Positions 14,923 through 25,183 of a stretch of 58,226 nt of DNA are shown in pieces. Numbering within the stretch: the stretch's first letter is position 1; the number at the start of each line of letters is the position of its first letter. Origin of the DNA: an uncultured Pelagibacteraceae bacterium (GTDB lineage Bacteria > Pseudomonadota > Alphaproteobacteria > Pelagibacterales > Pelagibacteraceae); assembly GCA_902569465.1 (NCBI GenBank), contig CACFUE010000002.1, positions 1-58,226 on the forward strand. The letters are read 5' to 3'. Both the position numbers and the translations under genes were made by a program. The notes under the pieces were generated by a model. The model was not told the DNA's origin. It saw only the letters and a list, made by a program, of their open reading frames with translations, and made no database searches.

Positions 14923-16189
14923 AAAATTTACTTAATCTTTTAAACTCATTTCCACGTTTTTCAAAATTTTGATATTGGTCAAATGAAGCAGATGCTGGGC
15001 TTAGTAAAACGATATTATCTTTTTTTTTAAATAATCTTATATCTTTGCAAATCTGAAAAATTGATCCCTTTAAATTTGTACATACCTCATATTGGACTTG
15101 GTTCCTCAATTGATTTTTAAAAAAGATTGTATTCTTTCCAATTATATAAGATTTAATAATATTTTTTTTTAGATTTTTTAAATTTATTTTATCATTTAAC
15201 TTTGGTAAACCTCCAACAATCCAAAAAATATTTTTTGAGTTTTTTAAAGCATATTTTGTTGACTCAAATGTTGTGGCTTTTGAGTCATTTATAAAAACAC
15301 AATTTTTTTTTTTTAAAAAAATTTCATATCTGTGAGGTAAACCTTTAAATGTATTTGCTGATCTTAAGAAAGATTTTTCCTTAATTCGAAGTAATTTTTG
15401 AAGTGTGTAAACAAAGGACATATTTTCGTCATTAATACTAGATCTTAAATATGAGTTTTTAATTTTATGTTTAATTGCTCTATAGCCTAATAAATCTGGA
15501 AAAATTAATTTTCCAGATAATTTTTTTTCAAGAAATTTTGATCTCAATTTTCTATTTACCAAAGAAAATTGATTTTTATTTTGAAATTTAAACACCTTGA
15601 ATTTAGAATTTATATAATCCGTCATGTTTCTGTGCCAATCTAAGTGGTCATTCGTAATATTTAACAATAAAGCATAGTCAGGTTTAATAAATTTTGAATG
15701 CGAAAGTTGAAAAGATGACGCTTCGATTACTAGAAAATTATTTCTTTTAATATTAAGACTTAGGATTGGTGTACCAATATTACCTCCTAAAAGAGATTTA
15801 TATTTGTTTTTGTTTAATATGTGATTAATTATTTTACAGGTAGTTGACTTCCCATTTGTTCCGGTAACTACAATAGACTTATAAAATTTTTTAGTTAAAA
15901 AAATCAAATCAATATCAGTTATAATTTTATTTTTAAATTTTTTTAGTTTTTTATTATTTTTTGAATTATTTAAACTTACACCTGGGCTCAAAACAATAAA
16001 ATCAACAACGCTCAATACCTTTGTTAAATTTTCTGGTCTTTTATCTCGATATAACCCTTTTTCCTTATCATCCCAAACTTGATAATGCTTAATATTATTT
16101 TTTCTAAAAAAATTAACAACTGATTTGCCTGTTGTTCCTAAACCGTAAACTAAGAAAGAAAGTCTTCTAAAATTTTCAATTTGAGACAT
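14903..16189 (-). CDS. murD: UDP-N-acetylmuramoyl-L-alanine--D-glutamate ligase MurD
   Basis: VVTGTNGKSTTCKI, NDHLDWH, INDSKATTFEST. Confidence 0.94.
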   Translation of the reverse strand: MSQIENFRRLSFLVYGLGTTGKSVVNFFRKNNIKHYQVWDDKEKGLYRDKRPENLTKVLSVVDFIVLSPGVSLNNSKNNKKLKKFKNKIITDIDLIFLTKKFYKSIVVTGTNGKSTTCKIINHILNKNKYKSLLGGNIGTPILSLNIKRNNFLVIEASSFQLSHSKFIKPDYALLLNITNDHLDWHRNMTDYINSKFKVFKFQNKNQFSLVNRKLRSKFLEKKLSGKLIFPDLLGYRAIKHKIKNSYLRSSINDENMSFVYTLQKLLRIKEKSFLRSANTFKGLPHRYEIFLKKKNCVFINDSKATTFESTKYALKNSKNIFWIVGGLPKLNDKINLKNLKKNIIKSYIIGKNTIFFKNQLRNQVQYEVCTNLKGSIFQICKDIRLFKKKDNIVLLSPASASFDQYQNFEKRGNEFKRLSKFYARKYL

Positions 16190-16192
16190 TTT

Positions 16193-17278
16193 TTACCTTA
16201 GTTTTAAAGTCGCTAATCCAACTAAAGCTAAAATAATAGCTATTATCCAGAAACGAATAACTATGGTAGATTCAGCCCAGCCTTTTTTTTCAAAATGATG
16301 GTGAATAGGTGCCATTTTAAATATTCTTTTTCCAGTTAACTTGAAAGATATTACTTGGATGATCACCGAAACAGTTTCAAGAACAAACAGCCCCCCAATT
16401 ATTGCTAAAACTATTTCATGTTTAACAATTATTGCTATCGCTGCTAATGATCCGCCAAGGGAAAGAGAGCCGGTATCGCCCATAAAAATTTTTGCAGGAG
16501 GAGCATTATACCAAAGAAAACCTAAACAAGCTCCTACCACTGCACCACAAAAAATTGATAGTTCTCCAACATCTGGAATATATTGGATTTGCAAATATTC
16601 AGAGAAAATTGTATTTCCAACAACATAAGAAATTAAGGTAAATGAAAGTGCAACCAACATAACCGGAACTGTAGCTAAACCATCAAGACCGTCTGTCAAA
16701 TTGACAGCGTTAGACGCACCTATAATCACAAATAAACCGAATGGGATAAAGAAAAGTCCCATGTTAAATATTAAATTTTTAAAAAAAGGAAAGTAAAGAT
16801 CATAAAGATATTGGTGATTAGAATATTTAATTAATATAAATAAAGCTAAAGACCCAATAATTAACTGACCTGTCAATTTATATCGAGATTGTAATCCTCT
16901 TGAGTTTTTATATCTAATTTTTAATACATCATCTATAAGACCTAGGGCTCCTAGACTTAATGAGACAAAGATTAGCGTCCAAACATATATATTTGTTAAG
17001 TCTGACCATAATAATGTACTAGAAATAATACCGATTATGATTATCACGCCACCCATTGTAGGTGTTCCAGATTTTTTAACTATATGATCAATAGGTCCAT
17101 CTTGCCGAATTGGACCTGTTATCATTTTTTCTGAAAATATTTTTATCAAAGGTGCCCCAATTACAAAGACTACAGTAAGAGAAGTCATGACAGAAAGGCC
17201 TGTTCTAAAAGTTAAATATTTAAAAACATTTAAAAATGAATATTGATCTATTAAAGAAGTGAAAAAATGAAATAGCAT
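16193..17278 (-). CDS. mraY: Phospho-N-acetylmuramoyl-pentapeptide-transferase MraY
   Basis: GTPTMGG, LGLIDD, NAVNLTDGLDGLA, MGDTGSLSLGG, PIHHHFEKKGW. Confidence 0.97.
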   Translation of the reverse strand: MLFHFFTSLIDQYSFLNVFKYLTFRTGLSVMTSLTVVFVIGAPLIKIFSEKMITGPIRQDGPIDHIVKKSGTPTMGGVIIIIGIISSTLLWSDLTNIYVWTLIFVSLSLGALGLIDDVLKIRYKNSRGLQSRYKLTGQLIIGSLALFILIKYSNHQYLYDLYFPFFKNLIFNMGLFFIPFGLFVIIGASNAVNLTDGLDGLATVPVMLVALSFTLISYVVGNTIFSEYLQIQYIPDVGELSIFCGAVVGACLGFLWYNAPPAKIFMGDTGSLSLGGSLAAIAIIVKHEIVLAIIGGLFVLETVSVIIQVISFKLTGKRIFKMAPIHHHFEKKGWAESTIVIRFWIIAIILALVGLATLKLR

Positions 17279-20041
17279 TTATTGGCCTTTAATTATTCTT
17301 TTACTTAAATTGTTTAATCCAGTTGCATTAGATCCTTTAATCATTAGATAATCATTATTAGATATAATATTATTTAAAGTAAAATCTATATCTTCCTCTT
17401 GTTGAAAAATATTGCCACGTTTGTCCTTATCAATATTTTTGTAAGTAATAAGAGTTTTACTGCCCTTAATGAATACTTTATCTATGTCGGAGTTGTTAAT
17501 AACTTTTGATAGATTTTTATGTAGTGACTCGGATTTTCTTCCCAATTCAAGCATGTCCCCAAGTAATAAGTATTTTTTGAATTTTTTTTTTTTGATTGCA
17601 TTAAAATTTATGATTGCGTTTTTGACTGAAAGCGGGTTCGCATTATAACTCTCATCAATTAATTTAAAATTTTTTTTATATCTTTTAATCTTGTGTATCT
17701 TACCCCTGCCCTCTGAAGGTTCGTAATCTTTATAGTATTGGTATATCTTTTTAAGTGATAAATTTAATTCACTTAATATTGCTACAGATGCTAAAACGTT
17801 ATAAATATTTAAATCACCTATTTCTAATTTTAAAACTTTTTTATTAATTTTTAAGATTATTTTTTTGTTTTTAATCTTATTTGATATCGATAAAGGATAA
17901 ATATCGGATTTTTTAGTTTTTCCAAACGTAATTATATTTAGATTTTTAGACTTACCTTTTTTTTTTAAAAAGTTAAAATATTGGTCATCACGATTTAAAA
18001 TGAGGGTGCCTCCCTTCTGTATATTATCTATCATTTCACTTTTAGCATTTGCTATACCTTGCAAATTTTTGAAGTTTTCAATATGAGCCTCAGCTATATT
18101 TGTTATGATCCCTATATTAGGTTTTATAAGTTTTGTAAGTTTGTTTATTTCACCTGCTTTACTCATTCCAACTTCAAAGACGCCAAATTTATGACTAGTG
18201 TTTAACTGCGAAAGACTTAAAGGAACGCCAAAGTGATTATTATAAGATTTTGGGGAACTAAAAGTATTTCCAAAATTTTGTAAAACTACCCCCATTAAAT
18301 TTTTTAAAGAAGTTTTTCCTGCACTTCCAGTGATTGCGATTATTTTTGCTTTTGTATATTTTCTTTTTTTTAAGGCAAACTGATTTAAGAATTTTATTTC
18401 ATTATTAACTTTTAAAGTTTTATGTCTTAATTTTTTCGTATTTTTAGAGGAAACTATATACTGAGCTCCATTATTAAGAGCGTCAGACATAAAATTTACT
18501 CCATCTTTATTCTTTCCTTTAATTGTTAAAAATAAATTATTTTTTTTTATTGTTCTTGAGTCAATAGATAATCCATGAAAATTTTTAAGAGTAGAGGTTT
18601 TGCAAATTTCTCTCAAAATTTTTTTATTTTCTCGAAATGTTTGCTCTTTGTGTGAGATCTTATTTAAATTTAACCTTAACTTATGAATTGTCTCCTTGTC
18701 AGAGATATGTATTACTTTATTTTTGTAAATTTGTTCAGATTCATGTCCTTTTCCAGCAACCAGTATGATTTCATTAGGTTCAGCACTTAAAATAGCTGAT
18801 TTAATTGCAAGGGATCTTTTAGAAATATTAAAACAAGGAGTACTTTTTATATGTTTAAGAATCTCTTTTCTTATACTTTCGGGCCTTTCATTTCTTGGAT
18901 TATCATCTGTAACATAAATTTTTTTACAATTTGAATTTGCTATTTTAGCCATTAAAGGTCTTTTTTTTAAATCTCTGTCGCCACCGCAGCCAAAGACTAA
19001 AGAAATATTTTCACCATATTGATTTTTTAATTCACTTAATACTTCTTTGAGAGCATCAGGTGTATGCGCAAAATCTACAAAAACCCTTATATTATTAGGA
19101 AAAGTTTTTACAAGTTCAAGTCTTCCATCAATATCTTTTATTTCATCTAATTTATTAAATATACTTCTCTCACTTAAATTGCATAATCTAGCAGCTTGCA
19201 CAGCCATGGCAATATTCTTTAATTGAAATTTATTAAATCTATAATTTGATTTTTTATCTATTTTATTTTTAATATCATTAATTTCTAAAAGTTTTAAACT
19301 TTTTTTTTTTGAAATTGATTTCAAAAAATTAAATTCTTTAATATTTTTATCTGAAATAACAAAATTATTTTTGGGTATAATCTTCTTGAATAATATTAAT
19401 TTAGCATTAAGATAGGCCTTCATGGATTTGTGGTAATCAAGATGGTCTTGGCTAAAATTGGTAAAAATTCCAGCTTTAATATTCAAATGATTTAATCTTT
19501 GTTGATGTAAACCATGGCTTGAAGCCTCAATAATAACATTATCTACTTTATTTTTATTAATTTTTTCTAAAGCTTGATGAAGAAAAATAGTATCAGGTGA
19601 AGTGAGATCGGATTTTAATATTTTACCTTTAATTTTAATGCCTAAAGTACCGATGGATGCAACGGATATATTGTTTAGACGTAATATTTGATAAAATAGA
19701 TCAGCCACGGATGTTTTACCATTTGTTCCTGTAACCGCAATTATATTTTTTGGTTTAAATTTATAAAATTTTGAACAAACTTTACTTAAATAATTTCTTA
19801 TATTTGAAGTTTTTACAATGACTATATTTTTATTTACATACTTACAATTTTTAGAACATATAACTGCAATTGCTCCCCTGCGAATGGCTTCCGAAATATA
19901 TTTTTCTCCATTCGTTTTATAACCTTTGATTGCAAAAAAAATAAAACCTTCCTTAACATTTTTACTATTAGAAGCTAGCCCCTTAACTTCAATTTTTTTT
20001 TTATCTTTTGATAGTTTATTTATTAGTTTTTTCAGCAACAT
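17279..20041 (-). CDS. murEF: MurE-MurF fusion: UDP-MurNAc-tripeptide synthetase + UDP-MurNAc-pentapeptide ligase
   Basis: 920 aa single ORF with two Mur ligase units: N-half TGTNGKTSVADL and meso-DAP signature DDNPRNERP; C-half TGSAGKTSLKNLM and ESYNANPLSVKNAI. Confidence 0.94.
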   Translation of the reverse strand: MLLKKLINKLSKDKKKIEVKGLASNSKNVKEGFIFFAIKGYKTNGEKYISEAIRRGAIAVICSKNCKYVNKNIVIVKTSNIRNYLSKVCSKFYKFKPKNIIAVTGTNGKTSVADLFYQILRLNNISVASIGTLGIKIKGKILKSDLTSPDTIFLHQALEKINKNKVDNVIIEASSHGLHQQRLNHLNIKAGIFTNFSQDHLDYHKSMKAYLNAKLILFKKIIPKNNFVISDKNIKEFNFLKSISKKKSLKLLEINDIKNKIDKKSNYRFNKFQLKNIAMAVQAARLCNLSERSIFNKLDEIKDIDGRLELVKTFPNNIRVFVDFAHTPDALKEVLSELKNQYGENISLVFGCGGDRDLKKRPLMAKIANSNCKKIYVTDDNPRNERPESIRKEILKHIKSTPCFNISKRSLAIKSAILSAEPNEIILVAGKGHESEQIYKNKVIHISDKETIHKLRLNLNKISHKEQTFRENKKILREICKTSTLKNFHGLSIDSRTIKKNNLFLTIKGKNKDGVNFMSDALNNGAQYIVSSKNTKKLRHKTLKVNNEIKFLNQFALKKRKYTKAKIIAITGSAGKTSLKNLMGVVLQNFGNTFSSPKSYNNHFGVPLSLSQLNTSHKFGVFEVGMSKAGEINKLTKLIKPNIGIITNIAEAHIENFKNLQGIANAKSEMIDNIQKGGTLILNRDDQYFNFLKKKGKSKNLNIITFGKTKKSDIYPLSISNKIKNKKIILKINKKVLKLEIGDLNIYNVLASVAILSELNLSLKKIYQYYKDYEPSEGRGKIHKIKRYKKNFKLIDESYNANPLSVKNAIINFNAIKKKKFKKYLLLGDMLELGRKSESLHKNLSKVINNSDIDKVFIKGSKTLITYKNIDKDKRGNIFQQEEDIDFTLNNIISNNDYLMIKGSNATGLNNLSKRIIKGQ

Positions 20042-21758
20042 ATTGATAATTAAAGTCTTTATTTTTTATGGCTAAAATTGGTCCAATTTTTTCTATTATT
20101 TTGCCCGCCACATAAACTGAGTTCCATCCTGCCTCATTTCGGGTGCCTTTAATCATCATTCCTCTATAATCATAGATTAAATCTTTTGCTACTTGCGGAT
20201 TTTCTAACATTATCAATAGTGCATACTTTGGCTTTTGAGATGGAAAAATTGATATAAAAGTGTTTAAATTTTTATTATGATCTTTATAGTTTTGTGAAGT
20301 TCCAGTTTTTCCCCCGACATAATAACCATTTATGTCTGCGAGGCTAGCGGTACCGTTTTTATTAGTAACTACTTTTCTGAGCATACTATTAATACTATTA
20401 CTAGTTTCTTGAGAAATTATTCTACCGTATTTTGTTTTTTTTGAATTTTTTATTAAGATTGGCTTTATAAGTTCGCCTCCATTTACCAAAGAAGCATAAA
20501 TAGCTGTTGCTTGTATTGGAGTTGTGGTGATTCCATGACCAAAAGAAACTGTTTCAAGTTTACATTTATTCCAATCAAAATTAATTGGATTGCCAACTTC
20601 TTCCAATTGCAAATCTGGGCTTTTTAGTAAATTAGTCTTGTTGATAAATCTTTTATATTTTTCCTCTCCTATTTTTCTTGCAATAAGTAAGGTTCCAATA
20701 TTCGATGATCTTATAAGAATATCCTCTACTGATAAGTTTTCAGGGAATTTTTTTATATCAGAAATTTCATATTTTGAACATCTAACTGACCTTGGTATAT
20801 TTTTTACAATAGTAGTTGGTTCAACCAAGTTATTGTCTAAAGCCAAAGCAATTGTAAAGGTTTTAAAAATTGATCCTAACTCATATACTCCTTTAGTAAT
20901 TTTATTTAGGTATTTTTGATCTTCTACTTTAACTCTTTTATTTATATCAAAGTTTGGCAGTGAGACTAAAGATAGAATTTCTCCATTATTAACATCCATG
21001 AGTAATGCTCCGCCCCCAGTTGCGCTGAAAGTCTTAAGAGAATTATCCAGCTCTTTGCTTATAAGGTGTTGTATATTTGTATCTAAAGTCAATACCAAAG
21101 GTTTGTTTAGCAAATCTCTATTCTTAAGATCTTTATCAAAAAATTTTTCTACGCCTGAAATTCCGAAATTATCATAATCAACTTGACCAATTATATGACT
21201 AAATAAATTACCGTGAGTGTAAATTCTTGATTGGAACGGCTCAAATATAATTCCTTTTTCTCCTAAGCTCCAAAGTGTCTCTTTTTCTTGTTGGGTAATT
21301 CTTTTTTTTAGGTAAAAATATTTTTTCGAATTTATTTTTTTTTCTATATTTTTTATATTTAATTTAGGAAAATTTATTCTTAAATTAATAAGAAGATTTT
21401 CTTTATTTTTTATTAGTTTTGGATTTATTGCGGCATGATAAGATTTAATATTTCTTGAAATAAGAACACCATTTCTATCGACTATATCCCTTCTTAATAA
21501 AGTAAATTTTTTTACTTCATTTTTTTGATTTAAAACTTCTATTTTGTTAAGGGATATATGAATAATTTTAATACTAAATATTGAAATTAGAGAAAAGAAT
21601 AAGAAAAAGAGTATAAAAATTCTATCTTGTATTGAATTGATTTTTTTTGAAATTTTTCTTTTTTTGTTTGTCTCAAAATAATCTTCAAAATAAAAACTTG
21701 TTTGATTTATATTTTTATTTCTACTTTTTCTGTATTTTTTTACCATTCTCATTTCCAT
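20016..21758 (-). CDS. ftsI: Penicillin-binding protein, FtsI/PBP3-type transpeptidase
   Basis: Active-site motifs GSIFKTFT (SxxK), SSNIGT (SxN), GGKTGTSQ (KTG); position after ftsL. Confidence 0.94.
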   Translation of the reverse strand: MEMRMVKKYRKSRNKNINQTSFYFEDYFETNKKRKISKKINSIQDRIFILFFLFFSLISIFSIKIIHISLNKIEVLNQKNEVKKFTLLRRDIVDRNGVLISRNIKSYHAAINPKLIKNKENLLINLRINFPKLNIKNIEKKINSKKYFYLKKRITQQEKETLWSLGEKGIIFEPFQSRIYTHGNLFSHIIGQVDYDNFGISGVEKFFDKDLKNRDLLNKPLVLTLDTNIQHLISKELDNSLKTFSATGGGALLMDVNNGEILSLVSLPNFDINKRVKVEDQKYLNKITKGVYELGSIFKTFTIALALDNNLVEPTTIVKNIPRSVRCSKYEISDIKKFPENLSVEDILIRSSNIGTLLIARKIGEEKYKRFINKTNLLKSPDLQLEEVGNPINFDWNKCKLETVSFGHGITTTPIQATAIYASLVNGGELIKPILIKNSKKTKYGRIISQETSNSINSMLRKVVTNKNGTASLADINGYYVGGKTGTSQNYKDHNKNLNTFISIFPSQKPKYALLIMLENPQVAKDLIYDYRGMMIKGTRNEAGWNSVYVAGKIIEKIGPILAIKNKDFNYQYVAEKTNK

Positions 21759-22059
21759 GAGTTACTAACTTATTTTTAAGATCTATAAAATTTGATAAAC
21801 TCAAAAAAATCTTAGAGTATTCTATAGGCACATATTTAACTTGATCCAGAAGTTCTACTTTTTTCTCAATAATATCTGGTGAACTTAAATAAGAAAAATC
21901 TAATTGAGACTCATTTAGATCAATTTCTTTCAAGGTAATTTCTTTATTAATACTGTAAATTCTTTTTTCTAATACTCTAGTTTGATTTTTTATAAATGAG
22001 GTTCCAATTAGAAAAGATGAAAATATTATTATTGAAATCAAAATTTTTATTTTAATCAC
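21721..22059 (-). CDS. ftsL: Small single-TM division protein, FtsL-like
   Basis: 112 aa, N-terminal TM then coiled-coil-prone region; position rsmH-?-ftsI. Confidence 0.65.
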   Translation of the reverse strand: MIKIKILISIIIFSSFLIGTSFIKNQTRVLEKRIYSINKEITLKEIDLNESQLDFSYLSSPDIIEKKVELLDQVKYVPIEYSKIFLSLSNFIDLKNKLVTHGNENGKKIQKK

Positions 22060-23062
22060 TCATAGCCTCCAGTTCTAAGTATTTTTTAAACCTTTTAAGC
22101 AATTCATCAGGGTAAAAAAATTTGTTTTTACTTCTTGTTGCAAACCTTAATTTTGCAGATCTAGAGGGATTATTTTTAGCTAATTCAATTTGCGAAGGCT
22201 TGATTATAGTATTTTTATATTTCTCAAAAAGATAATTAAAGTTGGTAATGTTATAAGGTAGGTATCTTGAAGGATTAGATCTATTTTTTGAAAAATTTGA
22301 AAAAAAATACTTAACAATTTTATCTTCAATGGAATGAAATGTTACAATTAGCAGTTTACCTCCAGGCTTCAATATTTTAGTAGCATTTATAATACCATTA
22401 ACTAATTCTGTTATTTCCTTATTAACAAATATCCTGATTGCCTGAAAAGTTTTTGTACATGGATTAATCTTGTAGGCAAATTTTTTTTTTTTGCTTTTTT
22501 CGATGATATTTACTAATTCGTGCACTTTAGTAATTTTCTTTTTTTTTCTTGCCATGACGATATTTTTAGCAATTACATATGCCTCTTTTTCTTCTCCTAA
22601 AATTTTAATGATGGATCTTAATTGATCTTCACTCATATTATTAATTACCTCTTTAGCAGAAATGTCAGTTAGTCCCATTTTCATATCTAAATCATCTCTT
22701 GATTTAAATGAAAAACCCCTCTTAAAATTGTTTAATTGAATAGAGGATAATCCAAGATCAAAAATTATTACATCAACACAGTTCTTAAAAATTGTATCTA
22801 CTTGGCTAAATTTTATTTGATGAAATTGAAATCTATTTTTAAATTTTTTTTTTAGTTTTTTTGCTAATGAGCTTACGGTTCCATCTCTATCTAGTCCTAT
22901 TACTTTTGTTTTAGGGAATTTAAGCAAGGCCTCTGAGTAAGCTCCGCCGCCGAATGTACAATCTATATAAAGCCCGCCTTTTGAAGGAGTTGAGAATTCA
23001 ATTATTTCACTCAACATCACTGGAAAATGATGAGTATCCAGCGATGGTATTTGAGATTTCAT
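22052..23062 (-). CDS. rsmH: 16S rRNA m4C1402 methyltransferase RsmH (MraW)
   Basis: HFPVMLSEIIEF, DCTFGGGAYSEALL, DLGLSSIQL, FHSIEDKIVK. Confidence 0.95.
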   Translation of the reverse strand: MKSQIPSLDTHHFPVMLSEIIEFSTPSKGGLYIDCTFGGGAYSEALLKFPKTKVIGLDRDGTVSSLAKKLKKKFKNRFQFHQIKFSQVDTIFKNCVDVIIFDLGLSSIQLNNFKRGFSFKSRDDLDMKMGLTDISAKEVINNMSEDQLRSIIKILGEEKEAYVIAKNIVMARKKKKITKVHELVNIIEKSKKKKFAYKINPCTKTFQAIRIFVNKEITELVNGIINATKILKPGGKLLIVTFHSIEDKIVKYFFSNFSKNRSNPSRYLPYNITNFNYLFEKYKNTIIKPSQIELAKNNPSRSAKLRFATRSKNKFFYPDELLKRFKKYLELEAMSD

Positions 23063-23080
23063 TTATAATTAATTTAATCA

Positions 23081-24583
23081 TTAAAATTTTTGCCTTCTCA
23101 AGAAAGCAGGAATTTCAAAATCATCTTCTTCGGAATTTTCATGATCGAATAATTGATCAGATTCTTTTTGATCTTCTAAAGATTGATCAAAATTTTCTTC
23201 ATTTTTTTCTTCTGAGAAAAGTTTTGGTGTATATTCCTCTTCAATATTCTCTTGAGAATGATAATCATCTTGAAAACTGTCTTCCTGATCAGCTTTAATA
23301 TCCTCATTTTTTTCAATATAAGATGCACTTTCTATAGAAACACCCTCCGGAATCTGGTTATCAATTTCGTGTTTAAAGGTACTAGATGACATATTGTTTT
23401 CTTCTTTATTCTCATAATTATCAATTAAAGTGTTCTGTTGCTCAGCATTTTTAATTTCGAAACTTTCATCAAGCTTTAAAGCAGTTGCCCCATCAATTGA
23501 GCTAAAAATATTCTGATCTATATTATTTTGAGAAAATAGATTATCAGAAGAACTATTATTCTTATTGTTGGAACCATTTACAACGTTAAAAATTGGTTTG
23601 AGTTCAGATCTAATAATTGATCCTTTAAGTGATGTAGCAACAATAGAAACTCTTATTTTTCCATTCATATTTTCGTCTTTGATTGCTCCAAATATTAATT
23701 CTGCTTCGGGATCTACCTCTGCTCTTATTTTGTTGACTGCTGCATCAACTTCAAAAAGTTTAATATCACTTCCACCTGTAATATTTACAAGCAATCCTTT
23801 AGCACCTTGTAATGTGTATTCATCTATTAATGGATTGTTTAAAGCTAACTCGGTTGCAGCCATTGCCCTATTTTCACCATCAGACTCTCCCGTTCCCATC
23901 ATAGCTTTACCACTAGAACTCATAACTGTTTCAACATCAGCGAAATCTAAATTAATCATTCCTGGTCTAACCATCAAATCAGTAATGCTTTGGACACCAT
24001 GCTTAAGTACGTCGTTTGACAATGAAAATGACTCTTCAAATCCAGTTGCTTCATTCGCAATTTTAAAAAGATTTTGATTTGGCACTACAATAGTCGTATC
24101 TAAATGTTTTTTTAACTCCTCTAAGCCTGCTATTGCTCTTCTCATCCTTTTCGGTCCCTCATAAGAAAATGGTAATGTAGTTACTCCAACTGTTAAAATA
24201 TTCATTTCTCTAGCAGCTCTTGCTATTACATGTGAAGCGCCTGTTCCGGTCCCTCCTCCCATACCTGAAGCAATAAATACCATATTGCTTCCTTGAATAT
24301 AATTTATGATTTCGTTAAGTGACTCATCTGCAGCTGCTTGGCCAATATCATGTTTTGCACCAGCACCAAGACCTTTTGTTAAGTTCATTCCAATTTGTAT
24401 TTTAGCGTCCGCTTTACTCATTTTTAGATCTTGTGCATCAGTGTTTACGGCTACAAACTCAACGCCTTGCATGCCTGCATCTATCATTGCATTAATAGCA
24501 TTCCCTCCTGCTCCTCCAACACCTATCACTAAAATCCTTGGTTTTAATTCTCTTAACTCTCCGCCTCCAACATTTATACTCAT
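23081..24583 (-). CDS. ftsZ: Cell division GTPase FtsZ (start placed at MSINVGGG, not at the longer ORF start)
   Basis: Tubulin signature GGGTGTGA, long acidic linker, C-terminal peptide DDFEIPAFLRRQKF; start gives 4-nt ATGA overlap with the upstream mraZ stop. Confidence 0.97.
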   Translation of the reverse strand: MSINVGGGELRELKPRILVIGVGGAGGNAINAMIDAGMQGVEFVAVNTDAQDLKMSKADAKIQIGMNLTKGLGAGAKHDIGQAAADESLNEIINYIQGSNMVFIASGMGGGTGTGASHVIARAAREMNILTVGVTTLPFSYEGPKRMRRAIAGLEELKKHLDTTIVVPNQNLFKIANEATGFEESFSLSNDVLKHGVQSITDLMVRPGMINLDFADVETVMSSSGKAMMGTGESDGENRAMAATELALNNPLIDEYTLQGAKGLLVNITGGSDIKLFEVDAAVNKIRAEVDPEAELIFGAIKDENMNGKIRVSIVATSLKGSIIRSELKPIFNVVNGSNNKNNSSSDNLFSQNNIDQNIFSSIDGATALKLDESFEIKNAEQQNTLIDNYENKEENNMSSSTFKHEIDNQIPEGVSIESASYIEKNEDIKADQEDSFQDDYHSQENIEEEYTPKLFSEEKNEENFDQSLEDQKESDQLFDHENSEEDDFEIPAFLRRQKF

Positions 24584-25044
24584 GATAACTCCCCTTTCTG
24601 TTTGTTTTCCCATTTAAGGTTTGATCTGTTCTGATATGCTTTTTTTCTCGCCAAAGACTTAAATTTTTCAAAATTTCTTGGTTCCCAAATTTGAAAAGTT
24701 TTTCCTAAACCAACAAATAATAAGTTATTTTTAATTTTTGCATGATTTAAATGTTTTTCTGATAAGGAAACTCTTCCTTCAGTATCAAATTGTAAACTTT
24801 CACTTTCTGACAAAATAGATGTTGCAAAATAATCTCTTTTTTCTTCAAAAGGATTCAACGAGTCGATAGAATTAGTGATTTTCTCAATTCTATCTTGAGA
24901 ACAAGCTTCCAAAGCTTGATGATTAAATGATGGGTAGCTTATAAAACCATTGTAACCCATGGAGTTTAGATAAGATCTAAAAGTGGCTGGCACAGAAACT
25001 CTCCCTTTTTTGTCTAATTTGTTCTCGAAACTTGATAAAAACAT
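24580..25044 (-). CDS. mraZ: Transcriptional regulator MraZ
   Basis: 154 aa AbrB-like double domain: NKLDKKGRVSVPATFR and DTEGRVSLSEKHLNHAKI. Confidence 0.93.
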   Translation of the reverse strand: MFLSSFENKLDKKGRVSVPATFRSYLNSMGYNGFISYPSFNHQALEACSQDRIEKITNSIDSLNPFEEKRDYFATSILSESESLQFDTEGRVSLSEKHLNHAKIKNNLLFVGLGKTFQIWEPRNFEKFKSLARKKAYQNRSNLKWENKQKGELS

Positions 25045-25095
25045 TTAAGTAAAAAATCCTTCTTAATTTATAAATTTTCAAATCACCCTCCGTTA

Positions 25096-25120
25096 TGGGA
25101 TTATTTGGGATAGTATGGGT
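25096..25120. promoter_or_regulatory. Candidate MraZ operator: TGGGA-N5-TGGGA-N5-TGGGT, exact 10-bp period
   Basis: Plus strand tgggattatttgggatagtatgggt; 52-76 nt upstream of mraZ start. Confidence 0.75.
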
Positions 25121-25137
25121 TTTTATAAAATAGTCAA
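25110..25137 (-). promoter_or_regulatory. Candidate sigma70 promoter of mraZ: TTGACT-N16-TACTAT
   Basis: Minus strand -35 at 25137-25132, -10 at 25115-25110, overlapping the TGGG repeats. Confidence 0.55.
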
Positions 25138-25183
25138 TAAGTTTGTATTTATTATTAGTACAAAAGTAGAACGATAAAGCTAG

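Noticed and set aside
23565-24077. 170-aa plus-strand ORF opposite ftsZ
   Set aside because: Antisense to strongly conserved FtsZ core; no recognisable domain, composition follows the reverse of ftsZ codons.
25045-25183. Possible additional small RNA between rnpB and mraZ
   Set aside because: Region is explained by the mraZ promoter and operator; no clear further structure.
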